In this document: piece by piece, positions 16,848-25,801 of the stretch
Layout of the letters: every line of letters begins with the position of its first letter
How positions within the stretch are numbered: the stretch's first letter is position 1
Source: Actinobacteria bacterium HGW-Actinobacteria-7
Lineage (GTDB): Bacteria; Actinomycetota; Coriobacteriia; Anaerosomatales; PHET01
DNA: 64,000 nucleotides
Direction of reading: 5' to 3'
Assembly: GCA_002841275.1 (NCBI GenBank)
Contig: PHET01000001.1
Span: 96,464-160,463 of the forward strand
Notes under the pieces: generated by a model
What the model saw: only the letters and a program-made list of their open reading frames with translations
What the model was told of the DNA's origin: nothing
The model's database searches: none
Position numbers and translations under genes: made by a program

Positions 16848-19388
16848 CTAGGCCTCGCGGGCCACCTCGATGACCTTAAAGCCTTCGATGATGTCGCCTT
16901 CCTTGAGATCCTGGAAACCGTCGATGGATATCCCGCATTCATAGCCGGACTTGACGGTCTTGACGTCATCTTTGAACCGGCGCAGTGACGACATCTTGCC
17001 CTCATGCACGACGGTACCATCGCGGACGATACGAATCTGGTCGTCTCGGGTGATCTCACCCTCCTGCACGTAGCAACCAGCAATGACGCCGGCCTTGGGA
17101 ACACGGAACAGCTCGCGTACTTCCACCCGCGCCGTATCCTTCTCCACGAAATCAGGAGCAAGCATGCCCACGCGTGCGGCATTGATCTCTTCGATGGCCT
17201 GATAGATGACACGATAGAGACGGATGTCGACCTTCTCGGTCTCCGCAAGGGACTTCGCCTGCGGCGTCGGCCTCACGTTGAAGCCGATGACGATCGCGTC
17301 TGATGCATCTGCGAGCATGACATCGGACTCCGAGATGGCACCGACGGCGGAGTGGATCACGTTGATGCGGACCTCGGTCTGGTCCATCTTGTCGAGTGCA
17401 TCCTTGAGCGCCTCGATCGAGCCATGAACGTCCGCCTTGACGACGAGATTCAGTTCCCTGAGTTCACCCTCGGCGATACGATCAAACAGGTCGTCGAGGC
17501 TGACGTGGCGTTTGGTGGCGGCCTGATCGACCAGACGCTGCTTGAGAGCCCGCTCCTCAGCCAGATTGCGAGCATCCCGCTCGTCGCTGAACACGCGGAA
17601 CTCGTCACCGGCGCTAGGGACATTCGAGATACCGAGCACTTCGACGGGATCGGCCGGACCCGCGCTGGCTACCTTCTTACCAAGCGGATCGATAAGCGCA
17701 CGCACACGGCCAAAGGTCGTGCCCGCCACAATGGCGTCGCCCACGCGCATGGTGCCTCTCTGGACAAGAACAGTGGCGACAGGGCCGCGACCCTTGTCGA
17801 GATTGGCCTCGATGACCACGCCCGAGGCGGTGGTATTCGGGTTGGCCTTGAGCTCAAGAATATCCGCCTGGAGAAGAACCATTTCGAGCAGACCCTCGAT
17901 GTTGATGCGCTTCTTGGCCGACACCTCGACGAAGATGTTGGTGCCACCCCACTCCTCGGGCACGATCTCGTGCTCGGTGAGCATCTGCTTGACCTGTTCC
18001 GGATTCGCGCCGTCTTTGTCGATCTTGTTGACAGCGACGATGATCGGGACTCCGGCGGCCTTCGCATGGTGGATGGCCTCGACCGTCTGCGGCATGACGC
18101 CGTCGTCGGCGGCCACAACCAGGATGACGATGTCAGTGATGTTCGCACCACGGGCGCGCATGGCAGTGAAGGCCTCGTGGCCCGGCGTGTCGATGAACGT
18201 GATCATGCGGCCGTTCTTGTGGACCACTGAAGCGCCGATGTGCTGCGTGATACCGCCAGCCTCAGTTGCCGCAACACCCGTCTCGCGAATGGCGTCAAGC
18301 AACGACGTCTTACCGTGATCGACGTGGCCCATGACGGTGACAACAGGTGACCGGGGCAACAGGTCTTCATCTTTGTCCTCGAACGTCCAGCCCATCTCTT
18401 CGGCAGGCTTGACGACGCGGACCTCACGGCCCATGTCTTCCCCGATGATCTCGATGATGTCCCGCATCATGGGCTGGTTCACCGTGAGAGGCGTACCCAG
18501 CATGAAGAGCCGCTTGATGACGTCGTTTCCGGGAACTCCGAGGAGATCTGCGAAGTCGCCAACGGTGATGCCTTCGGTGACAGTGATGGATTCGCCGCCA
18601 CTGGGCAGTTCAACGTGGGTCGCCTCGTCGTGGAGGCGTGCCTCTTCGACCTCTTCGCCGGACTTCTTGTGCTTCTTCTTCTTCTTGCGACCGCCCTCGG
18701 CCTGCGCGGCGGCGACCGCCGCCTTGGCCTCTTCGATGACCTTATCGCGCTGCAGCTGTTCGGCCTCAACGGCCATCTTGCGGTAGCGCTCCTCCTCGGC
18801 CTTCTCGAGTTTGGCAGCCTTCTCAGCACCGAGTCTAGCGGACTCGGCTGCAATCGCAGCCTCAAGCGGGCTGAGCTCAGCCGCCGCCACAGGCTCCTCG
18901 GGCTCGACCACGGGAGCATCGACCACAGGTTCCGGTACAGGCTCGACTACGGTCTGGACCTCGATCTGAGCACGCGCATCCGCGGTCTCGGCCTCTTCGC
19001 GGGCGACCTGCTCGATCTCCGCGCGCTTGCGTGCCTCTTCCTCGAGGCGACGCTGCTCTTCCTCGCGCGCCTTGCGATCAGCCTCCCGCGCCTTGCGCTC
19101 GGCGTCTTCGGCCTTGCGGCGAGACTCCTCCTCGGTCTTACGACGAGCCTCTTCCTCCGCCAGCCGGACGGCGTCCTCGGCCTCTTTCACGTGGCGCTCG
19201 TTCTCGATTGCGGACTGGCGCTCCGCGATCTCGGGTCCGAGTTCCTTGCGGATCTTGTCGACGTAGGCCTCGACCAGCGTGGAAGCATGGTTCTTCGCCG
19301 GTATCTTCATATCGGCGAGCCGGTCGATCAGCTCCTTGCTTGACATACCGAACTCTTTGGCGAGTTCGTGGACTCTCATACTCGGCAT
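16848..19388 (-). CDS. infB: Translation initiation factor IF-2
   Basis: This 846-residue GTPase brings initiator tRNA to the 30S subunit and promotes subunit joining. It starts with the IF2_N three-helix module (MRVHELAKEFG), followed by about 180 residues of charged Glu/Ala/Arg coiled coil, a lysine-rich patch (residues about 235-243) and a second IF2_N module. The G domain has GHVDHGKTS near residue 353, then domains II, III and C2. Two ATGs lie nine bases apart; I take the first, which sits closest to GGGAGAG. YlxQ, present between ylxR and infB in Bacillus, is absent. Confidence 0.97.
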   Translation of the reverse strand: MPSMRVHELAKEFGMSSKELIDRLADMKIPAKNHASTLVEAYVDKIRKELGPEIAERQSAIENERHVKEAEDAVRLAEEEARRKTEEESRRKAEDAERKAREADRKAREEEQRRLEEEARKRAEIEQVAREEAETADARAQIEVQTVVEPVPEPVVDAPVVEPEEPVAAAELSPLEAAIAAESARLGAEKAAKLEKAEEERYRKMAVEAEQLQRDKVIEEAKAAVAAAQAEGGRKKKKKHKKSGEEVEEARLHDEATHVELPSGGESITVTEGITVGDFADLLGVPGNDVIKRLFMLGTPLTVNQPMMRDIIEIIGEDMGREVRVVKPAEEMGWTFEDKDEDLLPRSPVVTVMGHVDHGKTSLLDAIRETGVAATEAGGITQHIGASVVHKNGRMITFIDTPGHEAFTAMRARGANITDIVILVVAADDGVMPQTVEAIHHAKAAGVPIIVAVNKIDKDGANPEQVKQMLTEHEIVPEEWGGTNIFVEVSAKKRINIEGLLEMVLLQADILELKANPNTTASGVVIEANLDKGRGPVATVLVQRGTMRVGDAIVAGTTFGRVRALIDPLGKKVASAGPADPVEVLGISNVPSAGDEFRVFSDERDARNLAEERALKQRLVDQAATKRHVSLDDLFDRIAEGELRELNLVVKADVHGSIEALKDALDKMDQTEVRINVIHSAVGAISESDVMLADASDAIVIGFNVRPTPQAKSLAETEKVDIRLYRVIYQAIEEINAARVGMLAPDFVEKDTARVEVRELFRVPKAGVIAGCYVQEGEITRDDQIRIVRDGTVVHEGKMSSLRRFKDDVKTVKSGYECGISIDGFQDLKEGDIIEGFKVIEVAREA

Positions 19389-19396
19389 ACTCTAGG

Positions 19397-19696
19397 TCAC
19401 TCTCCCTGCTTCGGGTCTCTGCTGGCGAGGAGCCCGTCGAAGTCACGTCGTAGTCTCAAGTAGTCGTCGTCTTGCATTCTCACCCGAAGCGCCGAGTCCA
19501 ACTTGCGGCGCCTTCGCGCCAACTCGAAACAGTCCGGGTCCACGCACAGGTACGCCCCACGCCCGTCAGCCTTGCCGCTCGCGTCGAGCTCAACATGGCC
19601 TTCCGGCGTACGCACGAATCGAACCAGTTCCCGCTTCGTCGAAGCGGCACCACAACCGGTACAGGTTCGCGTGGGAACCTTGCGTGGTTTCATCAC
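19397..19696 (-). CDS. rnpM: YlxR family RNase P modulator RnpM
   Basis: This 99-residue DUF448 protein has the N-terminal signature RTCTGCG, the LVRFVR strand and GRGAYLC. YlxR of Bacillus has been described as an RNA-binding RNase P modulator (RnpM). The ATG overlaps the nusA stop as ATGA, so translation is coupled. A second cysteine pair (LCVDPDC) together with CTGC could hold a metal ion, though many family members lack part of this set. Confidence 0.93.
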   Translation of the reverse strand: MMKPRKVPTRTCTGCGAASTKRELVRFVRTPEGHVELDASGKADGRGAYLCVDPDCFELARRRRKLDSALRVRMQDDDYLRLRRDFDGLLASRDPKQGE

Positions 19697-20853
19697 TCGG
19701 CGGCGGCCTCCTTCTCGTGCAGGCCACAGTAGTAGCCGCCCGGACGTGCCTGGTTGCGACAGCGAATACCTGATGAAGTGACCGCGCAGCAGCGGCCATC
19801 GAACTCCTCGCCAGCCTCCTTGGGCTCACCTGAGCTCGTGGAGATGCCCTGCTCAGCGGCGGTAGCGGCGCTCTTGATGTCGATACGCCATCCGGTCAGC
19901 TTCGCCGCGAGGCGGGCGTTCTGACCTTCCTTGCCGATTGCAAGGGAGAGTTGGTCGTTGGGAACGATGACCGTCGCGGTGTGCGAGTCGGCATCGACAA
20001 GAACGCGGTCCACCTTGGCTGGAGACAACGAGCTGGCGACGTATGCCGCCGGCTCCTCGTTCCACGGGATGACGTCGATACGCTCACCGCGCAGTTCGCC
20101 CACGATCATGCGGACTCTGCTGCCCTTGGGGCCGACGCACGCCCCAACCGGGTCGAGCCCGGACTCTCGGCTCGACACAGCCACCTTGGAACGGGCACCG
20201 GCCTCGCGAGCAACGCTCTTGATTTCGACGATGCCGTCATAGACCTCGGGCACCTCGATCTCGAAGAGGCGACGAATCAGGCCCGGGTGGGTACGCGATA
20301 CGACGATCGAAGGCTCGGAGCCCTGGCCCCGCCGTACTTCGATGATGTAGGCCTTGATGCGTTCGTTATGGTTGTAGCGCTCGTTGTTGGGCTGCTCACC
20401 TGGCGGAAGTAGCGCCTCGACGCCCTCGCGCAACTTGATCAGCGTGTAGCGCGAGTCGCTCTGCTGAACGGTGCCGGTAACGCTCTCTCCGATGCGGTCC
20501 GCATACTCCTCGAAGATCCGCTCACGCTCGGCGTCACGAATGATCGACGTTATCACGCTCTTCGCATTCTGCGCGGCGATACGGGAGACATCCGCCGGTG
20601 TGACGTCGCGCTCCTCATATTCGGGCTCTTCGCCGGCCTCTTCGTCCCACTCGCCCACAGGGACGAGTTCGTAGACGTAGATACGGCCGCTCTCGCGGTC
20701 GATCGTGACCCTTGTGAGATTGTCGAGGTCGAGAATCCGCTGATACGTGTGCGCCAGCGACTGCTCGAGTTTGTCGAGCATGTCGTACTCGTCGATGCCC
20801 TTCTCCTGCGCAAGTACACGCAGCGCATCCATCACATTAAGCTCGGAGCTCAT
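19693..20853 (-). CDS. nusA: Transcription factor NusA with extra C-terminal Cys/His module
   Basis: This 386-residue factor controls pausing, termination and antitermination. Domains in order are the N-terminal RNAP-binding domain (1 to about 125), S1 (about 130-200) and two KH domains (about 200-345). The GPKGSRVRMIVGEL and AIGKEGQNARLAAKLTGW motifs are clear. There are no acidic AR repeats. After an acidic linker the protein adds about 32 residues (355-386) with the pattern C-x2-T-x2-G-x2-C-x10-C-x2-H, not part of standard NusA. This looks like a small zinc-binding peptide. The gene abuts rimP and overlaps rnpM. Confidence 0.96.
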   Translation of the reverse strand: MSSELNVMDALRVLAQEKGIDEYDMLDKLEQSLAHTYQRILDLDNLTRVTIDRESGRIYVYELVPVGEWDEEAGEEPEYEERDVTPADVSRIAAQNAKSVITSIIRDAERERIFEEYADRIGESVTGTVQQSDSRYTLIKLREGVEALLPPGEQPNNERYNHNERIKAYIIEVRRGQGSEPSIVVSRTHPGLIRRLFEIEVPEVYDGIVEIKSVAREAGARSKVAVSSRESGLDPVGACVGPKGSRVRMIVGELRGERIDVIPWNEEPAAYVASSLSPAKVDRVLVDADSHTATVIVPNDQLSLAIGKEGQNARLAAKLTGWRIDIKSAATAAEQGISTSSGEPKEAGEEFDGRCCAVTSSGIRCRNQARPGGYYCGLHEKEAAAE

Positions 20854-21342
20854 TTACGAGGCGCCCCTTTCTTGGTTGAAACTCACGACGCCCTTGAGGC
20901 GTGCCTTCTGGACAGAATCAAGCGGGATGCGCACGTGCTCGTCATCTACCTCGAGCACGACGTCGCTCCCTTCCACGCCAACGAGCCGACCGCTCCACGA
21001 ACTGCGCTCCGAACCGGGTGCGTGGATCTTCACGCTGATAGTCTCGCCCGCAAAACGTTCGAAGTGCTCTCTTGTTCGAAGCGGACGATCCACACCGGGA
21101 GATGACACTTCCAGCGTATACGAACCGGCTATTGGATCCGCCTCGTCGATCGCCTCGGAGACCCAGGCGTTCGCAGCGCAGATCGCATCGATATCAAGGT
21201 CGTCCTCACAGTCCAGAAGTACCCGAATGACGGTGGACTTATGTCCCCCGGACTGCTCAACAGCCACGAGCTCGAAGCCGTGCTCGATCGCAAGCGGTTC
21301 GAGAAGCGTCGTGAGCTTCTCCACCAGATCGTTTCGTCCCAT
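20854..21342 (-). CDS. rimP: Ribosome maturation factor RimP
   Basis: This 162-residue 30S assembly factor acts early in subunit maturation. The N-terminal alpha/beta domain contains the GHKSTVIRVLLD strand and the SPGVDRPL signature, followed by an SH3-like C-terminal domain. The ATG at 21340-21342 is preceded by the strong ribosome site AAGGAGGTGA. It is the first gene of the rimP-nusA-rnpM-infB-rbfA-nrnA-truB-ribF operon. Its leader carries a terminator-like hairpin. Confidence 0.95.
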   Translation of the reverse strand: MGRNDLVEKLTTLLEPLAIEHGFELVAVEQSGGHKSTVIRVLLDCEDDLDIDAICAANAWVSEAIDEADPIAGSYTLEVSSPGVDRPLRTREHFERFAGETISVKIHAPGSERSSWSGRLVGVEGSDVVLEVDDEHVRIPLDSVQKARLKGVVSFNQERGAS

Positions 21343-21370
21343 TCGGTCACCTCCTTACCCGCAGAACAAA

Positions 21371-21394
21371 AGAAGCGAGCGTAAGCCCACTTCT
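21371..21394 (-). terminator. Terminator-like hairpin in the rimP leader (attenuator candidate)
   Basis: On the minus strand AGAAGTGGGC, loop TTAC, GCTCGCTTCT forms a 10-bp stem (with two G-U pairs), followed directly by TTTGTTCT. It lies downstream of the putative rimP promoter and only 29 bases before the rimP ATG, so it belongs to the operon leader and is not the proS terminator. In B. subtilis a NusA-dependent leader terminator is reported to autoregulate this operon; the same logic is inferred here. Confidence 0.7.
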
Positions 21395-21424
21395 CGCAAG
21401 ACGACAGATTCACATGCTCGACGG

Positions 21425-21452
21425 ATTCTACCACAGGAGGAGCGCGGTTCAA
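21425..21452 (-). promoter_or_regulatory. Promoter for the rimP-nusA-infB operon
   Basis: Minus-strand TTGAAC, 16-base spacer, TAGAAT, with TGG before the -10 (extended -10). Transcription would begin near 21418, giving a leader of about 75 bases that contains the hairpin at 21371-21394. Confidence 0.7.
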
Positions 21453-21515
21453 AGCAGGCCGAGAGCAAGAAACCGCCCCCAGCCGCCTATGCACCGCGAT
21501 GCCAGGCCGCCTGAC

Positions 21516-23240
21516 TCAGACGAAGCGCGCTCGCTCGCTCTCGACCATCGAAACGATCTTCTGCGCTGCCTCCGAAACCGGGAGGGTCGCACGCTCACCC
21601 GAGCCACGAACCTTCAACTCCACGATGCCTTCGGCAAGCCCCTTCTTGCCCACGACCACCTGGAAGGGCCAGCCGATGAGATCCGCGTCGTTGAACTTCA
21701 CGCCGGCACGTTCGTCTCGATCGTCGATCACCGTCTCGACACCGGCCTCGCCAAGCGCCTTCCACAGGGACTCCGCGACTTCGAAGACCTCACCGTCGGC
21801 CATCAGTGGAAGGATGGCGACCTCGAGCGGCGCGATTGACACGGGCCACTGGATACCGGCGTCGTCGTTGTACTGCTCGATCACAGCAGCCAAAGAGCGA
21901 CTGACACCCACGCCGTAACACCCCATGACGAACGGCTGCTCTTCGCCATTCTCGTCCGAGAAGGTCGCACCCATAGCCTCCGAGTAGCGTGTGCCCAGCT
22001 GGAACACCTGACTCACTTCGATACCTCGTGCGCCTTCGAGTACCGCGCCACACTCGGGGCATCGGTCGCCTGGTGCAGCAACCACCAGATCTGCCCACTG
22101 GCCGACCTCGAAATCACGCCCGGGTAGCGCGCCGAACAGATGGAACCCATCTTCGTTCGCGCCCACGGCCCACGCAACGTCGTCCTTGAGACACACGTCA
22201 GCAACCACGAGCGTGCCAGGCAGGGTGTTAACGGGACCCAAGGAGCCCTTGGGTATCCCGTACTTCTCAAAGTCCGTCTCGTCGAGCAGTTCCACGCCCT
22301 CGACCGCCCAAGCGGCCTTGACCGCGTTGAGTTCGCGATCGCCCGGAACGCAGAAGAACACCAGCGTGCCCTCCGGGGTCTTGCCAGCCATCGTCTTGAC
22401 GGTGTCATGTTCGGAAACTCCAAACGCACCCGCCAGATCGGCTATCGTCTTGAGCCCCGGCGTGGCCCGCTTCTCCATGGAGACGGCCTCGGTGATCGAC
22501 GGTATGCGAACCACGGTCGTCTCGGCAGCTTCGACGTTGGCGGCGAACCCACACGTGCAGTGCACCAATTCCGCCTCGCCTGCCTCAGCCAACGCCATGA
22601 ACTCGGTGGTCACCTTACCGCCGATCTGGCCCGACTCGGCCACCACTGGACGATACTCGAGTCCAAGTCGCTCACAGATGCGGCCGTAGGCACCAGCCTG
22701 CGCGTCGTAATGCTCCTGGAGCGACTCCTGTGAGGTGTGAAAGCTATAGGCGTCCTTCATGATGAACTCACGACCACGCAGCAGGCCGAAACGCGGACGG
22801 ATCTCGTCGCGGAACTTCATATTGATCTGGTAGAAGGACAGCGGCAGCTCACGGTAGCTCCGAACGTCGCTGCGCACCAGGGCGGTGATGATCTCTTCGT
22901 GAGTGGGTCCAAGGCAGAATTCGCGGCCGTGGCGGTCCTTTAGCCTTGCAAGCTCCGGACCGTACAGATCCCAGCGGCCCGACTCGGTCCACAACTCCGC
23001 AGGCTGCACGATGGGCAGCAAGACCTCTTGGGAGCCGATCGCGTCCATCTCCTCACGCACGATCCTCTCGATCTTCGCAATCGAGCGCAGACCCAGGGGC
23101 AGAAACGAGTAGATGCCGCTGGCGGCCTTGCGGATCATGCCCGCACGCAGCAACAGCCGGTGCGATGCGAGTTCGGCCTCGGTCGGATCCTCTTTGAGTG
23201 TGGGGACGTAAAGTGAGCTCATCCGGAATGCGACGGTCAT
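21516..23240 (-). CDS. proS: Prolyl-tRNA synthetase (bacterial type, with editing domain)
   Basis: This 574-residue class II synthetase charges tRNA-Pro. Visible are the N-terminal RKAASGIYSFLPLG segment, motif 2 (IRPRFGLLRGREFIMKDAY, residues about 130-150), a YbaK-type editing insertion in the middle, motif 3 (GCYGVGVSRSLAA) and the anticodon-binding domain. The frame extends to 23330, but the ATG at 23238-23240 with GGAGAGA just upstream is preferred. The next in-frame ATG at 23220-23222 is possible. PolC, which follows proS in Bacillus, is absent. Confidence 0.95.
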   Translation of the reverse strand: MTVAFRMSSLYVPTLKEDPTEAELASHRLLLRAGMIRKAASGIYSFLPLGLRSIAKIERIVREEMDAIGSQEVLLPIVQPAELWTESGRWDLYGPELARLKDRHGREFCLGPTHEEIITALVRSDVRSYRELPLSFYQINMKFRDEIRPRFGLLRGREFIMKDAYSFHTSQESLQEHYDAQAGAYGRICERLGLEYRPVVAESGQIGGKVTTEFMALAEAGEAELVHCTCGFAANVEAAETTVVRIPSITEAVSMEKRATPGLKTIADLAGAFGVSEHDTVKTMAGKTPEGTLVFFCVPGDRELNAVKAAWAVEGVELLDETDFEKYGIPKGSLGPVNTLPGTLVVADVCLKDDVAWAVGANEDGFHLFGALPGRDFEVGQWADLVVAAPGDRCPECGAVLEGARGIEVSQVFQLGTRYSEAMGATFSDENGEEQPFVMGCYGVGVSRSLAAVIEQYNDDAGIQWPVSIAPLEVAILPLMADGEVFEVAESLWKALGEAGVETVIDDRDERAGVKFNDADLIGWPFQVVVGKKGLAEGIVELKVRGSGERATLPVSEAAQKIVSMVESERARFV

Positions 23241-23315
23241 TCGATCTCTCCAGTCAGTACGCGAAGCGAAGCCGGGTGCGGCCCGTTCACGATCGGTCAG
23301 TTCACTGTGATGCGT

Positions 23316-23324
23316 AGGATAGCA
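23316..23324 (-). promoter_or_regulatory. Weak extended -10 candidate upstream of proS
   Basis: Minus-strand TGC-TATCCT in the 110-base gap between ispG and proS. No convincing -35 is present. It is offered only as a possible internal promoter. Confidence 0.3.
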
Positions 23325-23350
23325 GTCCACAGCGGAGCCGCGCGGAGTGC

Positions 23351-24421
23351 TCAGTCGTTTTCGCCAACCGCGCTCAACCGGGCGACCTCTTCCATGAGCG
23401 CATCGACTATCTGGGCCTCGGGCACTTTCCGAATGGGTTCGCCTTTGGCGAAGATCAACCCCAGTCCCTTGCCTGCGGCGACGCCCAAGTCCGCCTCCCG
23501 CGCCTCGCCGGGGCCGTTGACGATACAGCCCATCACCGCCACTTTGATCGGCGTGGGATGCGCGCGTAGTCGCCGTTCGACCTCCTCGGCTATAGGAATC
23601 AGGTCCACCTCACAACGGCCGCATGTCGGGCAGCTGATGAGTTCAGGTGAGTTGCGACGGATGTCGAGCGCGCCAAGGATCTCCCAGCCCACACGGACCT
23701 CCTCGACTGGGGATGCGGTCAGCGACACACGGAGCGTGTCGCCGATTCCCTCACCAAGCAGAATCCCCAGACCGACCGACGACTTGACCGTTCCCGAGAA
23801 CGCCGTCCCGGCCTCTGTCACCCCGATGTGAAGCGGATACGGGATAGCGTCGGCGAGTCTGCGATACGCCTCAACGGTCGCCAGAACGCTCGACGCCTTC
23901 GCGGAGACAACGATGTCCGAGAACCCCCGCGACTCGAAGTGCTCGCAGAAAGCGACCGCGCTCGCGGCGAGTTTCTGGGAAAGAGGCCAGTCCAGATCGC
24001 GGTACTCCTCGGCAAGCGAACCAGCGTTGACGCCGATCCTGATGGGAATACCCGCGTTGCCTGCGGCGTCTATGACCTCGTCCACCCGACCCATGTCGCC
24101 GATATTCCCGGGATTGATGCGTAGCTTCGCGGCACCCCGACGAGTCGCCTCGATGGCCAAGCGATGATCGAAATGAATGTCAGCCACCACGGGCAGCACC
24201 GACCGCTCGCAGATCGCCTCGAACCCATCGAGAGCATCGGCTTTGGGGATGGCAACGCGTACGATCTCGCACCCGGCGCTCGCCAGATCATCGATCTGGG
24301 CAACTGTCGCATCGGGGTCACGCGTATCAGTGTTAGTCATCGACTGGACGCTCACGGGTGCGCTGGCGCCCATGCGGACCGACCCAACGCCAACGCCACG
24401 CGTCTGGCGTCTTGTGATCAC
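23351..24421 (-). CDS. ispG: 4-hydroxy-3-methylbut-2-en-1-yl diphosphate synthase (IspG/GcpE)
   Basis: This 356-residue iron-sulfur enzyme of the MEP isoprenoid pathway converts the cyclic diphosphate MEcPP to HMBPP. The N-terminal TIM-barrel opens with VQSMTNTDTRD. The C-terminal cluster-binding domain shows CPTCGRC near residue 263 and GCIVNGPGEA further on, which supply the [4Fe-4S] cysteines. It follows rseP and dxr, so two MEP-pathway steps are encoded together. A reducing partner (ferredoxin or flavodoxin) is not in the window. Confidence 0.96.
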   Translation of the reverse strand: MITRRQTRGVGVGSVRMGASAPVSVQSMTNTDTRDPDATVAQIDDLASAGCEIVRVAIPKADALDGFEAICERSVLPVVADIHFDHRLAIEATRRGAAKLRINPGNIGDMGRVDEVIDAAGNAGIPIRIGVNAGSLAEEYRDLDWPLSQKLAASAVAFCEHFESRGFSDIVVSAKASSVLATVEAYRRLADAIPYPLHIGVTEAGTAFSGTVKSSVGLGILLGEGIGDTLRVSLTASPVEEVRVGWEILGALDIRRNSPELISCPTCGRCEVDLIPIAEEVERRLRAHPTPIKVAVMGCIVNGPGEAREADLGVAAGKGLGLIFAKGEPIRKVPEAQIVDALMEEVARLSAVGEND

Positions 24422-24436
24422 CGTCTCACTCCCCCA

Positions 24437-25696
24437 CTAGCCATGCATGGTCAGGCGCACGATATCAGCGTACATGAGGTAGCCGATCAGCGAGAACAGC
24501 AACATAGCGCCTACCGCCGAGAACGACAGCGACACTCGCCGCGAGAACGGCTTACCGCGCAACCGCTCGACAAGCTCAACCGCGATCTTACCGCCGTCGA
24601 GTGGCGGAATCGGCAGGATGTTGATCACGCCGAGGGAAAGAGACAGAACGGCGACGAGCCCGGCATAGGAGAGAGCCCCTTCGCGCGCAGCATCGGCCGC
24701 AATCACCGACGCACCGATCACGCTCGAGGACTGACTGACTGAAACACGGAACGTCTCCGGATTGAAGAAGCCGGCTATAGCTACGAAGACCATGCCGATG
24801 TAGCTGAAAGACAGCGCGATCGCCTGAAGGACGCTAGGCTTCGTCGCCACAACTTGCGAGGTCACACCGAGGAGCGCGCCGCCCTTAGGGTTGGTGCCGA
24901 GCACCGCCGTGACGGTGCGACGGACCGCGTTGCGCTCGAATGTGACCGGTACACGGTCACCGGGTTTGTGAGCACTGATCGCGGTCACGATCTGGCTGAA
25001 CTCAGTGATGTCCTTATCGCCGATGCGTATGATGTGATCGCCGGTGACAAGCCCGGCCACAGCTGCGGCGGAGTCAGTCGAAGGAACCTCTATGCGCCCG
25101 GTCTCCTTGAGGTACCCGAACGTCGAGAGCACGACCGTGAAGACGAGAATCGCCGTCGCGAGATTGAACGCGACCCCGGCAGACAGCATCGCCACACGCT
25201 TCCACGTGGGAAGCGCGCGATAGGTCACGCTGCGTGCACGGTCCAGCAACGCGATCGGGTCATCGGCGTCGACCGGCGCGAAACGTGAGCGGTAGGAGTA
25301 GTCGTCGCCGTCAATCGCCTCAAGGGCGTCCCAGTCTGCGAGCGTCAGCATCACCCGGTCCGCATCCTTGGGGTCGATTCCGAGTTCCTGTGAGATCATC
25401 ATCGAATCGGCCTGACCCAGTCGCGTGACCAGCGCAAGTGCCGGTCCCAGCAGTGGGTCCTCGGGACCTGGCTCCATGCCTGCGATTCGCACGTACCCGC
25501 CCAGCGGCACCGCGGTCACCCCGTATGTGGTCTTCTTGCCACGTATGCGCAACGCCGGGCCGGGCAGCCCGACCATGAACTCATGGACCTTCACACCGAA
25601 CAACCGGGCGGCAACGAAGTGACCGCCCTCGTGGATAACCACGAGCAGCGAGAACGTAATGATGCCCCAGAAGACCGCAGCGAGTCCTTCAGCCAT
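24437..25696 (-). CDS. rseP: RseP/RasP-type site-2 zinc metalloprotease with internal insertion
   Basis: This 419-residue intramembrane protease is predicted to cut membrane-bound regulators such as anti-sigma factors and remnant signal peptides. The zinc motif HEGGH is at residues 22-26 in the first membrane helix, a PDZ domain lies at about 200-275, and NILPIPPLDGGK is in the third membrane segment. Between MEPGPED (about 74-80) and PTWKR (about 163) there are about 82 residues where most homologues have about 10-25. The usual AGPxxN before the second membrane helix reads AGVAFN. The gene sits between dxr and ispG as in many bacteria. Confidence 0.93.
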   Translation of the reverse strand: MAEGLAAVFWGIITFSLLVVIHEGGHFVAARLFGVKVHEFMVGLPGPALRIRGKKTTYGVTAVPLGGYVRIAGMEPGPEDPLLGPALALVTRLGQADSMMISQELGIDPKDADRVMLTLADWDALEAIDGDDYSYRSRFAPVDADDPIALLDRARSVTYRALPTWKRVAMLSAGVAFNLATAILVFTVVLSTFGYLKETGRIEVPSTDSAAAVAGLVTGDHIIRIGDKDITEFSQIVTAISAHKPGDRVPVTFERNAVRRTVTAVLGTNPKGGALLGVTSQVVATKPSVLQAIALSFSYIGMVFVAIAGFFNPETFRVSVSQSSSVIGASVIAADAAREGALSYAGLVAVLSLSLGVINILPIPPLDGGKIAVELVERLRGKPFSRRVSLSFSAVGAMLLFSLIGYLMYADIVRLTMHG

Positions 25697-25801
25697 GAAC
25701 GGCGATTCCCTTCCGAATCACGAGCCACCTTGCATCCAGTGGCTGCTTGGTTCGTGCAAACCATGCGCCACGAGTGGGCACAACATACAGAGCACACGGC
25801 A

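Noticed and set aside
23241-23350. T-box leader upstream of proS
   Set aside because: The gap is about 110 bases and no T-box sequence or terminator hairpin is visible.
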